A DNA stretch of 57,633 nucleotides from Rhodoferax sp. (GCA_030682475.1 JAUXOA010000018.1:1-57633), one strand, 5' to 3'; positions 46,473 through 57,408 are shown, counted from the stretch's first letter. Translations and numbers: made by a program. The notes: generated from the sequence alone by a model not told the origin.

Positions 46473-46572
46473 TAGTTGCGACATAACTTGAGTACAAGTT
46501 AGTCTTCACTGAAACTGCGTTTTAGTTGCGACATAACTTGAGTACAAGTTAGTCTTCACTGAAACTGCGTTT
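46473..46572. repeat. Two perfect 50-bp tandem repeats resembling the ygiQ 3' end
   Basis: Two identical 50-bp units follow the MITE. Read on the minus strand, each contains CGCAGTTTCAGTGAAGACTAA (RSFSED-stop), close to the ygiQ end RSFRED, followed by ACTTGTACTC as found beside the MITE at 7.27 kb. Each unit therefore looks like a MITE-free version of the sequence into which copy 1 inserted. Confidence 0.8.
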
Positions 46573-46645
46573 TGGTCTCTGCTGTGAGTAATTCCGGGTC
46601 TCAAGCCCGGTAAAATAACGGTTTTAACAGCTCCCCCCAAATCAC

Positions 46646-47794
46646 ATGTCTGCCTGGGTCCTGCCGGATCACATTGCCGATGTCTTGCCGTCTGAAGCGC
46701 GGCACATCGAGGAACTTCGTCGAGACTTGCTGGACATGGCGCGTTGCTATGGCTACGAGTTGGTCATGCCACCGCTGCTTGAGCATCTGGAGTCGCTGCT
46801 CACCGGTGCCGGTGAGGCGCTTGACCTGCAAACTTTCAAACTGGTGGACCAGCTCTCCGGGCGCATGCTGGGCTTGCGGGCCGACAGCACGCCGCAGGTC
46901 GCCCGCATTGATGCGCACTTGTTGAATCGCCAGGGTGTTACCCGTTTGTGCTATTGCGGCCCGGTGCTGCATACGCGGCCCGGCGTGCCCCATGCGACGC
47001 GCGAGCCACTGCAGTTCGGTGCCGAAATCTACGGTCATGCCGGGCTCGAGGCTGATCTGGAAACGCTGTTGCTGGCACTCGATTGCCTCAAGGTGGCCAG
47101 GGTGCAAGCGCTCAGCGTGGACATGGCCGATGCCCGCATCGTCAAGGCCCTGCTGGAAGGCGTGTCCTTTGAGGGCGACGGGCTGGCGCAGGTTCATGCG
47201 GCGCTGGCCGCCAAAGACCGTAGCGAGCTCTCCAGGCTGACCCTAAATTTCTCTCCCTCTTCGCGCCAGGGCCTGTTGGCACTGGTGCAGCTCTATGGCG
47301 ATGAAAAAGTTCTGCTTGAGGCTGAAAAAGTGCTGCCGCCCTCATCCGCTGTGCGCGAGGCGCTGTCAAACTTGAAGTGGCTTGCCAGCCATCTGGGGGG
47401 TGCCAGGGTGAGCTTCGATCTGGCGGATTTACGCGGTTATGCCTACTACACGGGGGCCCGATTTTCGATTTACGCTCCGGGCGCCAGTGATGCGCTGGTG
47501 CGTGGCGGGCGTTACGACGAGGTGGGTGCCGTGTTTGGCCGAAACCGTCCCGCCGCAGGCTTCAGTCTTGACATCAAAGCCCTGGTCGGTGTTTTGCCAG
47601 CGCGCCCCTTGCGCGCCGCGATACGCGCGCCGTGGCGTGAAGCCGCTGACCTGGACGCAGCCATTGCGTCCTTGCGCGCTCAGGGGGAGACCGTCGTCTG
47701 TGCCTTGCCGGGCCATGACAGTGAAGTAGATGAGTTCCATTGCAACCGCGAGCTGATTCAGGTCGCCGGGCAATGGGTCGTGCAAGCCGTTTGA
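46646..47794 (+). CDS. hisZ: ATP phosphoribosyltransferase regulatory subunit HisZ
   Basis: This HisS-like protein lacks aminoacylation and pairs with the short HisG for the first step of histidine synthesis. At 382 residues it has the class II core ([16 protein letters not shown], then a [13 protein letters not shown] stretch) but no anticodon-binding domain. hisG is not nearby. It is followed by purA after 36 bp. Confidence 0.93.
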   Translation: MSAWVLPDHIADVLPSEARHIEELRRDLLDMARCYGYELVMPPLLEHLESLLTGAGEALDLQTFKLVDQLSGRMLGLRADSTPQVARIDAHLLNRQGVTRLCYCGPVLHTRPGVPHATREPLQFGAEIYGHAGLEADLETLLLALDCLKVARVQALSVDMADARIVKALLEGVSFEGDGLAQVHAALAAKDRSELSRLTLNFSPSSRQGLLALVQLYGDEKVLLEAEKVLPPSSAVREALSNLKWLASHLGGARVSFDLADLRGYAYYTGARFSIYAPGASDALVRGGRYDEVGAVFGRNRPAAGFSLDIKALVGVLPARPLRAAIRAPWREAADLDAAIASLRAQGETVVCALPGHDSEVDEFHCNRELIQVAGQWVVQAV

Positions 47795-47827
47795 AAACCC
47801 TTGAAACAAACGTAAAAATGAACGTAA

Positions 47828-49207
<1,380 letters not shown>

Positions 49208-49216
49208 AGGAACATG

Positions 49217-49741
49217 ATGTTGACAGAAGACGGTAAACACCTGTACGTGAGCTATGACGAATACCACAACCTGATCGAAAAACTGGCCATCAAGATCCAT
49301 CAGTCAGACTGGCAATTCGACACCATTTTGTGTCTGGCCCGGGGTGGCATGCGCCCTGGCGACATCCTGTCACGCGTTTTTGACAAGCCGCTGGCCATCA
49401 TGTCCACCAGCTCCTATCGCTCGGACGCCGGCACCCTGCAGGGCAAACTGGACATAGCGCGTTTTATCACCACCCCCAAAGGCGAGATTGCCGGCAAGGT
49501 GTTGCTGGTGGACGACCTGGCGGATTCGGGCCATACGCTGAAGGCCGTGATGAAGCAACTCAAGAACAATTACACGCCCATCACCGAACTGCGCAGCGCC
49601 GTGATCTGGACCAAGGCGCTGTCCACTTTTACGCCGGATTATTCGGTGGAATTTTTGCCCACCAACCCCTGGATTCACCAGCCGTTTGAAGGCTACGACG
49701 CTTTGCGCCCGGAGCAACTGATTCAAAAGTGGAGCGTTTGA
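49217..49741 (+). CDS. Purine phosphoribosyltransferase-like protein
   Basis: This 174-residue type I phosphoribosyltransferase is probably for hypoxanthine, guanine or xanthine. The PRPP-binding motif is VLLVDDLADSGHT, and the N-terminal core has FDTILCLARGGMRPGDILS. A position after purA supports purine salvage. An ATG one codon upstream (49214) is possible. Confidence 0.85.
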   Translation: MLTEDGKHLYVSYDEYHNLIEKLAIKIHQSDWQFDTILCLARGGMRPGDILSRVFDKPLAIMSTSSYRSDAGTLQGKLDIARFITTPKGEIAGKVLLVDDLADSGHTLKAVMKQLKNNYTPITELRSAVIWTKALSTFTPDYSVEFLPTNPWIHQPFEGYDALRPEQLIQKWSV

Positions 49742-49754
49742 CAGCGGCTTGACC

Positions 49755-50957
49755 ATGGCCGACCCCTCCACTGCGCTAATTCATCACCCGTACACGCCGC
49801 CTGCGGGTTTTGCTGCGCCGCAACCGGGCGTGTTCAAGGCTTCGACGGTCCTGTTTCCTGATGTTGCCGCCATGCGCAACTTTGAGTGGAAAGACAAAAC
49901 AGCCTACACCTACGGTCTGCATGGCACGCCTACCACCTACCTGCTCGAAGAACGTCTGTGTACGCTGGAGGGCGGCCTGCAATGCCTGCTGCTGCCGAGC
50001 GGACTGGCGGCAATAGCCAATGTGGCGCTGTCGCTGTTGCGCAGCGGCGATGAAGTTCTCATTCCGGACAACGCCTATGGCCCCAACCAGGTGCTGGCAG
50101 CAGGTGAACTTAAAAGTTGGGGCATCAGCCACCGGTTTTATGACCCCCTGAACCCGCTCGATCTGGTGGCCAAGATCAGCCCGCAGACGCGTCTGGTCTG
50201 GCTGGAAGCGCCGGGCTCGGTGACGCTGGAGTTTCCTGACCTGTGCGAGCTGGTGCAGGTTTGCCAGGCGCGCGGCGTGCGCACGGCGCTGGACAACACC
50301 TGGGGCGCAGGACTGGCCTTTGCGCCGTTTGACCTGGTACCGGGGGCTGCTCCCGCTCTGGGTGTCGACATCTCAGTGCAGGCGCTGACCAAGTACCCCA
50401 GCGGCGGTGGCGATGTGCTGATGGGCAGCGTCATCACGCGTGACGCCGCGCTGCACATGAAGCTCAAGCTGACTCATATGCGCCTGGGCTTTGGCGTGGG
50501 CGCCAATGATGTCGAAGCCGTGTTGCGCTCGCTGCCGAGCCTGGCGCTGCGCTACCGGGCGCATGACGAGGCGGCGCGCGAACTGGCGCATTGGTGTCAG
50601 GCCCGTTCTGAATTCGTCCAGATCTTGCACCCGGCGCTGCCGGATTCGCCCGGGCATGCGCATTGGCGCGATCTGTGCCAGTCCGGGTTTGGCGGAGCGG
50701 CCGGGCTGTTCAGCGTGATCTTTCATCCGCGCTACAGCCAGCACCAGATCGATGCGTTTTGCGATCGGCTCAAGCTGTTCAGACTGGGCTACAGTTGGGG
50801 CGGGCCCATGAGCCTGGTCGTGCCCTATGACCTGGCCTCCATCCGCAGTCCCTGGCCTGCGCACCTGAAGCCGGGTACGCTGGTGCGTTTTTCGGTCGGG
50901 CTGGAGGCGGTGGCCGATTTGCAGGCCGATCTGGCACAAGCGTTGACGTTAATTTAA
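49755..50957 (+). CDS. metC: Cystathionine beta-lyase-type PLP enzyme
   Basis: This 400-residue Cys/Met-metabolism PLP enzyme has YTYGLHGTPTTYLLEERL near the start. The PLP-binding Lys lies in SVQALTKYPSGGGDVLMG, and an LDNTWGAG motif is present. These fit cystathionine beta-lyase, which releases homocysteine for methionine synthesis. Other gamma-family lyases cannot be excluded. Confidence 0.85.
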   Translation: MADPSTALIHHPYTPPAGFAAPQPGVFKASTVLFPDVAAMRNFEWKDKTAYTYGLHGTPTTYLLEERLCTLEGGLQCLLLPSGLAAIANVALSLLRSGDEVLIPDNAYGPNQVLAAGELKSWGISHRFYDPLNPLDLVAKISPQTRLVWLEAPGSVTLEFPDLCELVQVCQARGVRTALDNTWGAGLAFAPFDLVPGAAPALGVDISVQALTKYPSGGGDVLMGSVITRDAALHMKLKLTHMRLGFGVGANDVEAVLRSLPSLALRYRAHDEAARELAHWCQARSEFVQILHPALPDSPGHAHWRDLCQSGFGGAAGLFSVIFHPRYSQHQIDAFCDRLKLFRLGYSWGGPMSLVVPYDLASIRSPWPAHLKPGTLVRFSVGLEAVADLQADLAQALTLI

Positions 50958-51010
50958 GTCAGTGTTTACCTGAATAGCCAGAGGGTCTGGTCTTTGATAG
51001 GCTGGACCGC

Positions 51011-51925
51011 ATGAGCCTAGCCCCCAATTCGACCGCCAGGAACGCCAACAGTCCTGATCTCTCGATCACGTCGTCGCCCTTGTCCGAGCCCTTTTCCCCG
51101 GCAATGCCTGCGCGCCCCGCAGCGCCTGCGCCCTATGTGCCGCCTCCCTGTGTGGCACCGAATAAAGAAATCGTCAAGCTGCGCCTGGGTGACCCGTTTC
51201 GCTGGCTGGCGCTCGGCTGGCGTGATCTTCTGGCGGCCAAGGGTATCGGCATTTTTTATGGCGTTTGCTTCCTCGCGATGGCCCTGGTGCTGGGGGCGGT
51301 GTTTCGCGGCAAACCCGAGTATGTTCTGTCGATCGCGTCAGGCTGTTTGCTGGTGGGGCCGTTTCTGGCGATGGGCCTGTATGAGGTGAGTCGGCGACGC
51401 GAACAGGGCCTGGCGCCTGAACTCGGCGCGTCCCTCACCTGCTGGAACTCGCATTGGCGCAGCATGGGCCTGCTGGTGCTGGTGTTGATGGTTCTTGAAT
51501 TGTTGTGGGGCCGGACGTCGCTGGTGGTATTCGCGGTATTTTTCAACACCGGCATGCCGTCCACAACGGGCGTGATCAAGGCCATCTTCAACCCCGGGAA
51601 CTGGGAGTTTCTGGCGGTTTATGGGGTCGTTGGCAGTGTCTTTGCCGGTCTTGTTTTTGCTGTCGCCGTGGTCTCGATCCCGATGATTCTGGACCGCGAC
51701 ACCGACGCCATCTCGGCCGTCATTACCAGCCTGCAGGTGGTTTTTGAGAACACGGCTGTCATGTTGCTGTGGGGGCTGTTGATTAGCGCGCTGATGTTCG
51801 TGGCGCTCGTTCCCTGGGGTTTGGGCCTGTTGTTCATCGGCCCCTGGCTGGGACACGCCAGTTGGCACGCCTACCGGAGTTCTGTGCGCTGGCTTGATGA
51901 GGATGCGGTGGCTGTGGCATGGTAA
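51011..51925 (+). CDS. DUF2189 integral membrane protein
   Basis: This 304-residue inner-membrane protein of the DUF2189 family has an unknown function. A Pro/Ala-rich N-terminal 55 residues precede about six membrane helices, beginning at GIFYGVCFLAMALVLGAVF. The family-typical C-terminus WLGHASWHAYRS is present. No partner is evident. Confidence 0.85.
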   Translation: MSLAPNSTARNANSPDLSITSSPLSEPFSPAMPARPAAPAPYVPPPCVAPNKEIVKLRLGDPFRWLALGWRDLLAAKGIGIFYGVCFLAMALVLGAVFRGKPEYVLSIASGCLLVGPFLAMGLYEVSRRREQGLAPELGASLTCWNSHWRSMGLLVLVLMVLELLWGRTSLVVFAVFFNTGMPSTTGVIKAIFNPGNWEFLAVYGVVGSVFAGLVFAVAVVSIPMILDRDTDAISAVITSLQVVFENTAVMLLWGLLISALMFVALVPWGLGLLFIGPWLGHASWHAYRSSVRWLDEDAVAVAW

Positions 51926-51953
51926 AGTGTCCCTAACAACCTGAAAGCATACT

Positions 51954-52139
51954 TTGGCAACACCCAATTACGGATACGAGAAGCGTCAGAAAGAGCTGGC
52001 GAAGAAGAAGAAAAAAGAGGAAAAACTCAAGCACAAAGCCGAACGCAAAGTCGGTGAGGGTGCCGAGGAAGGCGCGCCCGACGACAACGCCGACACTGAC
52101 CCAACAGCACTCAACCCGGACACCCCCGCGCAGCCCTGA
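51954..52139 (+). CDS. Small lysine-rich hypothetical protein
   Basis: This 61-residue protein begins YGYEKRQKELAKKKKKEEK and ends in an acidic, Pro-rich tail. Short proteins of this pattern are common in Comamonadaceae. Function is unknown. The start is a TTG at 51954. Confidence 0.65.
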   Translation: MATPNYGYEKRQKELAKKKKKEEKLKHKAERKVGEGAEEGAPDDNADTDPTALNPDTPAQP

Positions 52140-52142
52140 GTT

Positions 52143-53234
52143 TTACTTCAGCACTGCTCGTGAGCCGGATTTGGCCAGCGTCTCCCCGATTATTTGTTTG
52201 GCTAAAAATGCCATAGCACCCATCGAATGGTCGGTAGGGGCTATGGTTTTTGCGTCTTCAAACTGCTTAAAGTTGCGCCGCATCGACTGCAGGTAAACCG
52301 GATCGTAGTGCTGCGTGAGCAGCTCTTGCACCACCGGCTCAATGGCTCCCGCGCGAACCGAAGCGATCCAGCCTTCGACCACCCCCTTGCCCCGGAATTC
52401 GGTCAATAGCTGCAGACGTGTGCAGAAATGTTCGACGTCATGCACGAAGAAGTGGTAGTCCTCCATCAGCAGGGCCACCCGCTCGGCATCCGGCAGCACC
52501 AGGTTCAGGCAAGAGCTTTGGCGCATGGCTTCGATCAGCGCGGTAGGCACCGCCACGTTGCCCACTTTCTTGCTTTCGCTCTCGACGAACACCGCTCGTG
52601 TGCGGTCCAGGCGGCGCAAGGCGTCCCACAGCAGCGTGTCAAAGCGCTTCTGGGTTGGTTGCGCCAGCCCGGGAATGGCACCCAGCAACGAGCTGCGATG
52701 GTTGGCCAGGGCTTCCAGGTCCAGCACCTGCGCACCCTGTTGGCCCAGCGCCTGCAGCAGCCGGGTTTTGCCCGAGCCGGTGGTGCCGCAGATCACGCGC
52801 CAGTCCAGGCCGCTCACCCAGCGTGGAATGTCCTGCACCACAGCCGCCCGAAAGGCCTTGTAGCCACCTTCCACCAGCGTCACGCGAAAACCGATCTGGT
52901 CCAGAATCAGCGACAGCGAGCCGCTGCGTTTGCCACCGCGCCAGCAGTAGGCCAGCGGCTTCCAGTCTTTGGGCTTGTCGATCACCTCGCGCTCGATGTG
53001 GCCGGCAATATTGCGTGCCGCCATCGCCGCACCGCGTTTTTTGGCCTCGAAGGCATTAACCTGCTGGTACAGGGTGCCGATGGCGCGGCGCTCCTCGTTG
53101 TTGAGGGTGGGCCAGTTGACGGCGCCGGGAAGATGGTCCTCAAGATACTCGTCTTCGCTGCGGGCGTCGATGATGGCGTCAAACTCATGCAGACGCCCGA
53201 TGACTTCGGTTGCGGGCAGGGTAATCAGACTCAT
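52143..53234 (-). CDS. mnmH: tRNA 2-selenouridine synthase
   Basis: This enzyme (SelU/YbbB) replaces sulfur by selenium in the wobble 2-thiouridine through a geranylated intermediate. The N-terminal rhodanese domain has the catalytic Cys97 in YCWRGGKRS. A P-loop (GTTGSGKTRLL) follows at about 150. It has 363 residues. It overlaps tesA by 4 bp and is read after it. Confidence 0.93.
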   Translation of the reverse strand: MSLITLPATEVIGRLHEFDAIIDARSEDEYLEDHLPGAVNWPTLNNEERRAIGTLYQQVNAFEAKKRGAAMAARNIAGHIEREVIDKPKDWKPLAYCWRGGKRSGSLSLILDQIGFRVTLVEGGYKAFRAAVVQDIPRWVSGLDWRVICGTTGSGKTRLLQALGQQGAQVLDLEALANHRSSLLGAIPGLAQPTQKRFDTLLWDALRRLDRTRAVFVESESKKVGNVAVPTALIEAMRQSSCLNLVLPDAERVALLMEDYHFFVHDVEHFCTRLQLLTEFRGKGVVEGWIASVRAGAIEPVVQELLTQHYDPVYLQSMRRNFKQFEDAKTIAPTDHSMGAMAFLAKQIIGETLAKSGSRAVLK

Positions 53235-53917
53235 CGCAGCAGTTTCTTCAGTTCAGGCCAGACATTGGCCAGCATGATGGGCTGGGCCTCTTCCCTGGGG
53301 TGAATGCGGTCGGTTTGAAACAGCCGGGTGGCGTCGGACGTATCGGCGAGACCTTTAAGAAAAAACGGCACCAGTGCCGCTTTATTGGCTTTGGCCACGC
53401 CTGCATACAGGGCAGCAAAACGCGCGCTGTAGTCTTTACCATAGTTGGGCGGCACCTGCATGCCAAGCAGCAGCACCTTGGCCCCGGCTTTTTGGGCGGC
53501 TTGCGTCATCTGCTTCAGGTTGTCTTCGGTGAGTTGCAGCGGCAGGCCGCGCAAGGCGTCGTTACCGCCGAGTTCAATAATCACATGGGTCGGCCGGTGT
53601 TGTGCCAGCAGCCCACCCAGGCGCGAGCGCCCGCCGGACGTGGTGTCACCGCTGATGCTGGCGTTGACCACGGTGGCGGGCAGTTTTTCGACTTTAAGAC
53701 GTTGTTCAAGCAGCGCGACCCAGCCGCTGCCGCGTTTAAGGCCATACTCGGCACTCAGGGAATCGCCCATCACCAAAATAGTCTTCGCTCTGATGGTCTG
53801 GGTTACCTGGGTAGCGGTGGCGCCGGCTTCCATGGACAGCCCCGCAACAGCAGCCAGTACACCCACCGCATAGAAGTGTCGCCGATACCAGTTACGTAGA
53901 TACAAAGAAAGCCTCAT
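53231..53917 (-). CDS. tesA: TesA-type periplasmic esterase/thioesterase
   Basis: This SGNH/GDSL hydrolase (acyl-CoA thioesterase I / arylesterase) has the nucleophile motif VMGDSLSAEYG, an oxyanion Gly, GGNDALRG, and the DRIHP catalytic Asp-His pair. An N-terminal signal peptide ends near AGATA, so it is exported. The start at 53917 gives 228 residues. It overlaps by 2 nt the divergent ATG of the ABC ATPase, within CATG. Confidence 0.9.
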   Translation of the reverse strand: MRLSLYLRNWYRRHFYAVGVLAAVAGLSMEAGATATQVTQTIRAKTILVMGDSLSAEYGLKRGSGWVALLEQRLKVEKLPATVVNASISGDTTSGGRSRLGGLLAQHRPTHVIIELGGNDALRGLPLQLTEDNLKQMTQAAQKAGAKVLLLGMQVPPNYGKDYSARFAALYAGVAKANKAALVPFFLKGLADTSDATRLFQTDRIHPREEAQPIMLANVWPELKKLLR

Positions 53918-54590
53918 GTCTGATTCAATTATTTCCGTTGAACATGTTTTCAAGTCGGTGACCGATTCAACCGGCACCCTCGACATTTTGCGCGATATTG
54001 ATTTTGTCCTGAACGCCAGGGAGACTGTGGCCATCGTCGGTGCCTCCGGTTCCGGCAAAAGCACGTTGCTGTCCATTATTGCCGGGCTCGACACACCGAC
54101 CCGTGGCACCGTGCAGCTGGCGGGCCAGGATCTGTTTGCCATGGACGAGGACGAACGCGCGGCCCTACGGGCGCACAAAGTCGGTTTTGTATTCCAGAGC
54201 TTTCAACTGCTGGGCAATCTCACTGCGCTGGAAAACGTGATGCTGCCGCTGGAGCTGGCCGACCGTCGCGACGCGCGCCAGGCCGCTACCGAGATGCTGG
54301 CGCGGGTCGGTCTGTCTGAGCGCCTGGGCCATTACCCCAAGGTGTTGAGCGGCGGCGAGCAGCAACGCGTGGCGCTGGCGCGCGCTTTTGTGGTGAAACC
54401 CGCCGTGCTGCTGGCCGATGAGCCGACCGGCAGCCTGGACTTTGCCACCGGCGAAAAGGTCATGGCGCTGATGTTTGACCTCAACCGCGAGCAAGGGACC
54501 ACCCTGGTGTTGGTGACGCATGACAACGCCATTGCCGAGCGGTGCGAGCGGCGGATTGTGATTGAAGCGGGGCGGATTGTGTTTGCTTGA
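53916..54590 (+). CDS. ybbA: YbbA-like ABC transporter ATP-binding protein
   Basis: This 224-residue ATPase is of the MacB/LolD type. It has Walker A GASGSGKST, the Q loop FQSFQLL, the signature LSGGEQQRVALAR, and Walker B VLLADEPTG. In other species YbbA pairs with the large permease YbbP encoded directly downstream. No permease follows here. Its start overlaps that of tesA on the other strand. Confidence 0.9.
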   Translation: MSDSIISVEHVFKSVTDSTGTLDILRDIDFVLNARETVAIVGASGSGKSTLLSIIAGLDTPTRGTVQLAGQDLFAMDEDERAALRAHKVGFVFQSFQLLGNLTALENVMLPLELADRRDARQAATEMLARVGLSERLGHYPKVLSGGEQQRVALARAFVVKPAVLLADEPTGSLDFATGEKVMALMFDLNREQGTTLVLVTHDNAIAERCERRIVIEAGRIVFA

Positions 54591-55129
54591 GTTTTTCTTC
54601 CCCCCCTATCCCTCCAAGGTTTTCTTCCCCCACTCACTCCCCCCCGCCCCTCTCCCGCCCCGCTGGGCGGAAGAGGGGAGCCTCATTTGACCGCGCGCGC
54701 CGGCAACGGAATTACAGGGAACAGTCGCGACTGTCTTTGATGGGCAGGATCGCAGGCAAACGGTCGTAGAAAGTTTTTGATAAATCGGTACGCATGCCAC
54801 CCAGCGTCTGCGACGGCTGGGCACGAAACCGTCATCACGCGCCTTGTCTCCCTCCCCGGACGTCGCAGACGCCGGGCGGCTGATGCGCAAGACCGATCAA
54901 GATGGCTACGACCGCTCGCCTGAAACCTTGCCGAGCCAAGCACAGTTGTAACGTCTCCCGATATTTCCGTTGTCGGACACCAAAAGCAAAATGAAGCTCC
55001 CCCTTTCCACCCCGGCGGGGGTGGAAAGGGGGCTGGGGGGATAGGGGGGGGAAAAACTCCGGGGGGAGTGAGTGGGGGAAAAACCGGCAGATCGCCAGAT
55101 CAACAACTGCAAGCCGCGATAATCACGCC
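54591..55129. repeat. GC-skewed hairpin and G-tract element between ybbA and rlmB
   Basis: No gene is evident. The left edge has TTTTTCTTCCCCCCCTATCC (54592-54611) and CCCCCACTCACTCCCCCC (54628-54645), then a hairpin (54647-54678). The right edge has a perfect hairpin, CCCCCTTTCCACCCC with its complement (54999-55032). The reverse complements of the two left motifs follow at 55035-55056 and 55061-55083. The G-runs of the right edge could form a quadruplex on the plus strand. Confidence 0.7.
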
Positions 55130-55900
55130 ATGTCGTCCCCCAAAGTTCTGTTCGGTTTTCACGCGGTGGGCGTTCGCCTCAAAACGGCTCCCAAATCCAT
55201 CATCGAGATTTATTACGAGCCCACCCGCCGGGACGCGCGCATGCGCCAGTTTCTTGAAAAAGCAACAGAGGCCGGTACGCGCCTGATTGAGGCCGACGGC
55301 ATCCGTCTGGCCAAGCTTTGTGGCGGGCACGGGCACCAGGGCGTGGCGGCGCGGGTGCAGGAACTGGCCCAGGTGCACTCGCTGGACGAGCTGCTGGAAC
55401 AACTCGAAGCTGCGCAGGCTCAACTGCCGCTGGCCGAGCGCGAAGCGCCGCTGATTCTGGTGCTTGACGGCGTGACCGATCCGCACAACCTGGGCGCTTG
55501 CCTGCGGGTGGCCGATGGTGCCGGTGTGCACGCCGTGATTGCACCCAAGGACCACGCCGCCGGCATCAATGCCACGGTGGCCAAGGTGGCCAGCGGTGCG
55601 GCCGAGACCGTGCCTTACTTTATGGTGACCAACCTGGCACGCACCCTGAATGAACTCAAGGAACGCAACATCTGGATCATCGGCACCAGCGACGTCGCAC
55701 CCAAATCGATTTACCAGGCCGATCTCAAAGGCCCGGTGGCGCTGGTGCTGGGCGCAGAAGGGACAGGCTTGCGTCAGCTCACCGCCAAGACCTGCGATGA
55801 GCTGGTCAGCATTCCCATGCGCGGCGCGGTCGAGAGCCTGAATGTGTCGGTCGCCAGCGGCGTGTGCCTGTTTGAGGCCGTGCGTCAACGAGCGGCATGA
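55130..55900 (+). CDS. rlmB: 23S rRNA 2'-O-methyltransferase RlmB
   Basis: This SPOUT methyltransferase acts on G2251 of 23S rRNA. It has 256 residues. The N-terminal substrate-binding domain begins [13 protein letters not shown]. The knotted C-terminal domain has [25 protein letters not shown] and the [15 protein letters not shown] motif. Confidence 0.95.
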   Translation: MSSPKVLFGFHAVGVRLKTAPKSIIEIYYEPTRRDARMRQFLEKATEAGTRLIEADGIRLAKLCGGHGHQGVAARVQELAQVHSLDELLEQLEAAQAQLPLAEREAPLILVLDGVTDPHNLGACLRVADGAGVHAVIAPKDHAAGINATVAKVASGAAETVPYFMVTNLARTLNELKERNIWIIGTSDVAPKSIYQADLKGPVALVLGAEGTGLRQLTAKTCDELVSIPMRGAVESLNVSVASGVCLFEAVRQRAA

Positions 55901-55906
55901 GAATGT

Positions 55907-56503
55907 CTAAACCCAGCCCAGCCACCCCAACAGCCCACCCGCCCCCAGCAACCACAGCAAGTGCAGCCGGGTGCGCCACACCAGCAGGGTGCTCACCGCA
56001 GTGAGCAGCCACAAGGGCCAGTGTTGTAGCTGGCTGCCCTGGCTGGTGGCCAGAATCCAGCCGGTGGCAATCAGCAGCGCGATCACGATCGGTGCCATGC
56101 CCTGCTTGAAGGCGCGTACCGCCCGCAACTCACGGTTTTGATGCGCCCAGCGGGTGGCCACGAAGGTGAGGGTGGTGCTGGGCAGCATGATGCCGACCAT
56201 GGCAATGACAACGCCCAGCAAGGCATAGGCCCAGGCGGCCACACCCGCGCCCATGCCGCCCCCGGCGTTCATGCCCACGTTCCAGCCCAACAGGGCAATG
56301 TACAGTACGTTAGGGCCTGGTGCAGCCTGCGCCAGCGCGATGGAAGAGGTGAACTGGACGTCGCTCAGCCAGTGCCGCTCATCCACCAGATAGCGATGCA
56401 TGTCGGGTGCCGTCGTGATGGCGCCGCCCACCGCCAGCAGAGACAGCGACAGGAAATGGGTAAAAAGGGCCAGCCAGTCGGCGGCAGTCAGGGTCAGGCT
56501 CAT
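55907..56503 (-). CDS. chrA: Chromate transporter, C-terminal-half subunit
   Basis: This 198-residue membrane protein is one half of a two-gene CHR-family transporter (ChrA-type), which would export chromate or a related anion. It has about six hydrophobic segments and the family pattern LSVGGAITTAPDMHRYLVDE-like (here AVGGAITTAPDMHRY). It overlaps the upstream half by 4 bp. It is convergent with rlmB, with 6 nt between stops. Confidence 0.88.
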   Translation of the reverse strand: MSLTLTAADWLALFTHFLSLSLLAVGGAITTAPDMHRYLVDERHWLSDVQFTSSIALAQAAPGPNVLYIALLGWNVGMNAGGGMGAGVAAWAYALLGVVIAMVGIMLPSTTLTFVATRWAHQNRELRAVRAFKQGMAPIVIALLIATGWILATSQGSQLQHWPLWLLTAVSTLLVWRTRLHLLWLLGAGGLLGWLGWV

Positions 56504-57147
56504 TCAGCAGCCTCCAGAGCGTGCGCCCGGCCCAGTTGCCGGTAAGCCCAGCCGCAGGCCAGAGCGCCCACACCCAGCAGCACCCAGGCCAAAGGCACGC
56601 GCAGCAGGGCAATTGCGACAAAGGTAATAGATCCCAAAAACCAGCAGACGAAAACTCCCATCACATTTTTCTTCAATTCGCCCATCAGTTTGAACCCGGT
56701 GGCGGTAATCAAGCCCGCCGCTACGGCGCCCATGCCGCGCAGCGCGCCCTGAACGCCGGGCATTTCGGAAATGCCAGCGAACACAGCCGCCAACGCCAGC
56801 ACGATCAGCAGCGGAAAGGTCATCATGCCGGCCAGTGCCGCCAGCGCGCCGCGCAGGCCGAAGTAGCGGTCGCCAATCATCAACGACAGGTTGACCACAT
56901 TGGGGCCAGGCAAAATTTGCGCGACAGCCCAGTCTTCCACAAACTCTTCGCGGGTCAGCCAGCGCTTCTTTTCCACCAGCTCGCGTTGCACGACGGCGAG
57001 CACACCACCAAAGCCCTGCAGCGCCAACCAGGTAAATGACCAAAACAGGTCACGCAAGGATTCGGGCTGAGGGTGTTCAGGGCGAACGCCGACTGTGTCG
57101 GGGGGGCTGGTCTGGGCGTCGGGCGCTGGCGTAGCAGGATTCGTCAT
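56500..57147 (-). CDS. chrA: Chromate transporter, N-terminal-half subunit
   Basis: This 215-residue half-transporter of the short-chain CHR family has the signature FGGVLAVVQRELVEKKRW followed by LPGPNVVNLS. A Pro-rich cytoplasmic N-terminus of about 40 residues precedes it. The first 40 or so codons and about 20 upstream bases (57023-57169) recur as a broken copy at 11615-11739. It is the first gene of the pair. No chrB regulator is seen. Confidence 0.9.
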   Translation of the reverse strand: MTNPATPAPDAQTSPPDTVGVRPEHPQPESLRDLFWSFTWLALQGFGGVLAVVQRELVEKKRWLTREEFVEDWAVAQILPGPNVVNLSLMIGDRYFGLRGALAALAGMMTFPLLIVLALAAVFAGISEMPGVQGALRGMGAVAAGLITATGFKLMGELKKNVMGVFVCWFLGSITFVAIALLRVPLAWVLLGVGALACGWAYRQLGRAHALEAAE

Positions 57148-57408
57148 CAGCCCATTATCGGGGAGGCACTGCTTGGCTGTTCGCGCTCAGCATCAAATGG
57201 CAAAGCGAAGAGCCAATGGCCGACGGTTGAACGACTTCTTGGTGCCCATTGCTGACGGTCACGGTTAGACGGTGCAGTCATTCACTGAAACCATAAGGCA
57301 AGAGAAAAGCGGACGTTGGCGAGCAAGGTATTTGGTTCTCATATTGACGGGCTCTTGTGCAGCAAAGCCGGTCGATCGACATGCGGCCCTAATTTTGGAA
57401 TAGGCTTG
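57148..57408. other. Gap between chrA and the second IS copy
   Basis: The repeat shared with 11615 starts at 57169. Beyond it I see no gene or regular repeat, only scattered sequence reminiscent of degraded accessory DNA. Together with the following fragment it would join the KAP gene region if the inferred inversion were undone. Confidence 0.4.

Noticed and set aside
54683..54943. Minus-strand open frames between ybbA and rlmB
   Set aside because: Arg/Ala-rich residues are typical of random GC-rich DNA, the frames overlap each other, and they have no family resemblance.
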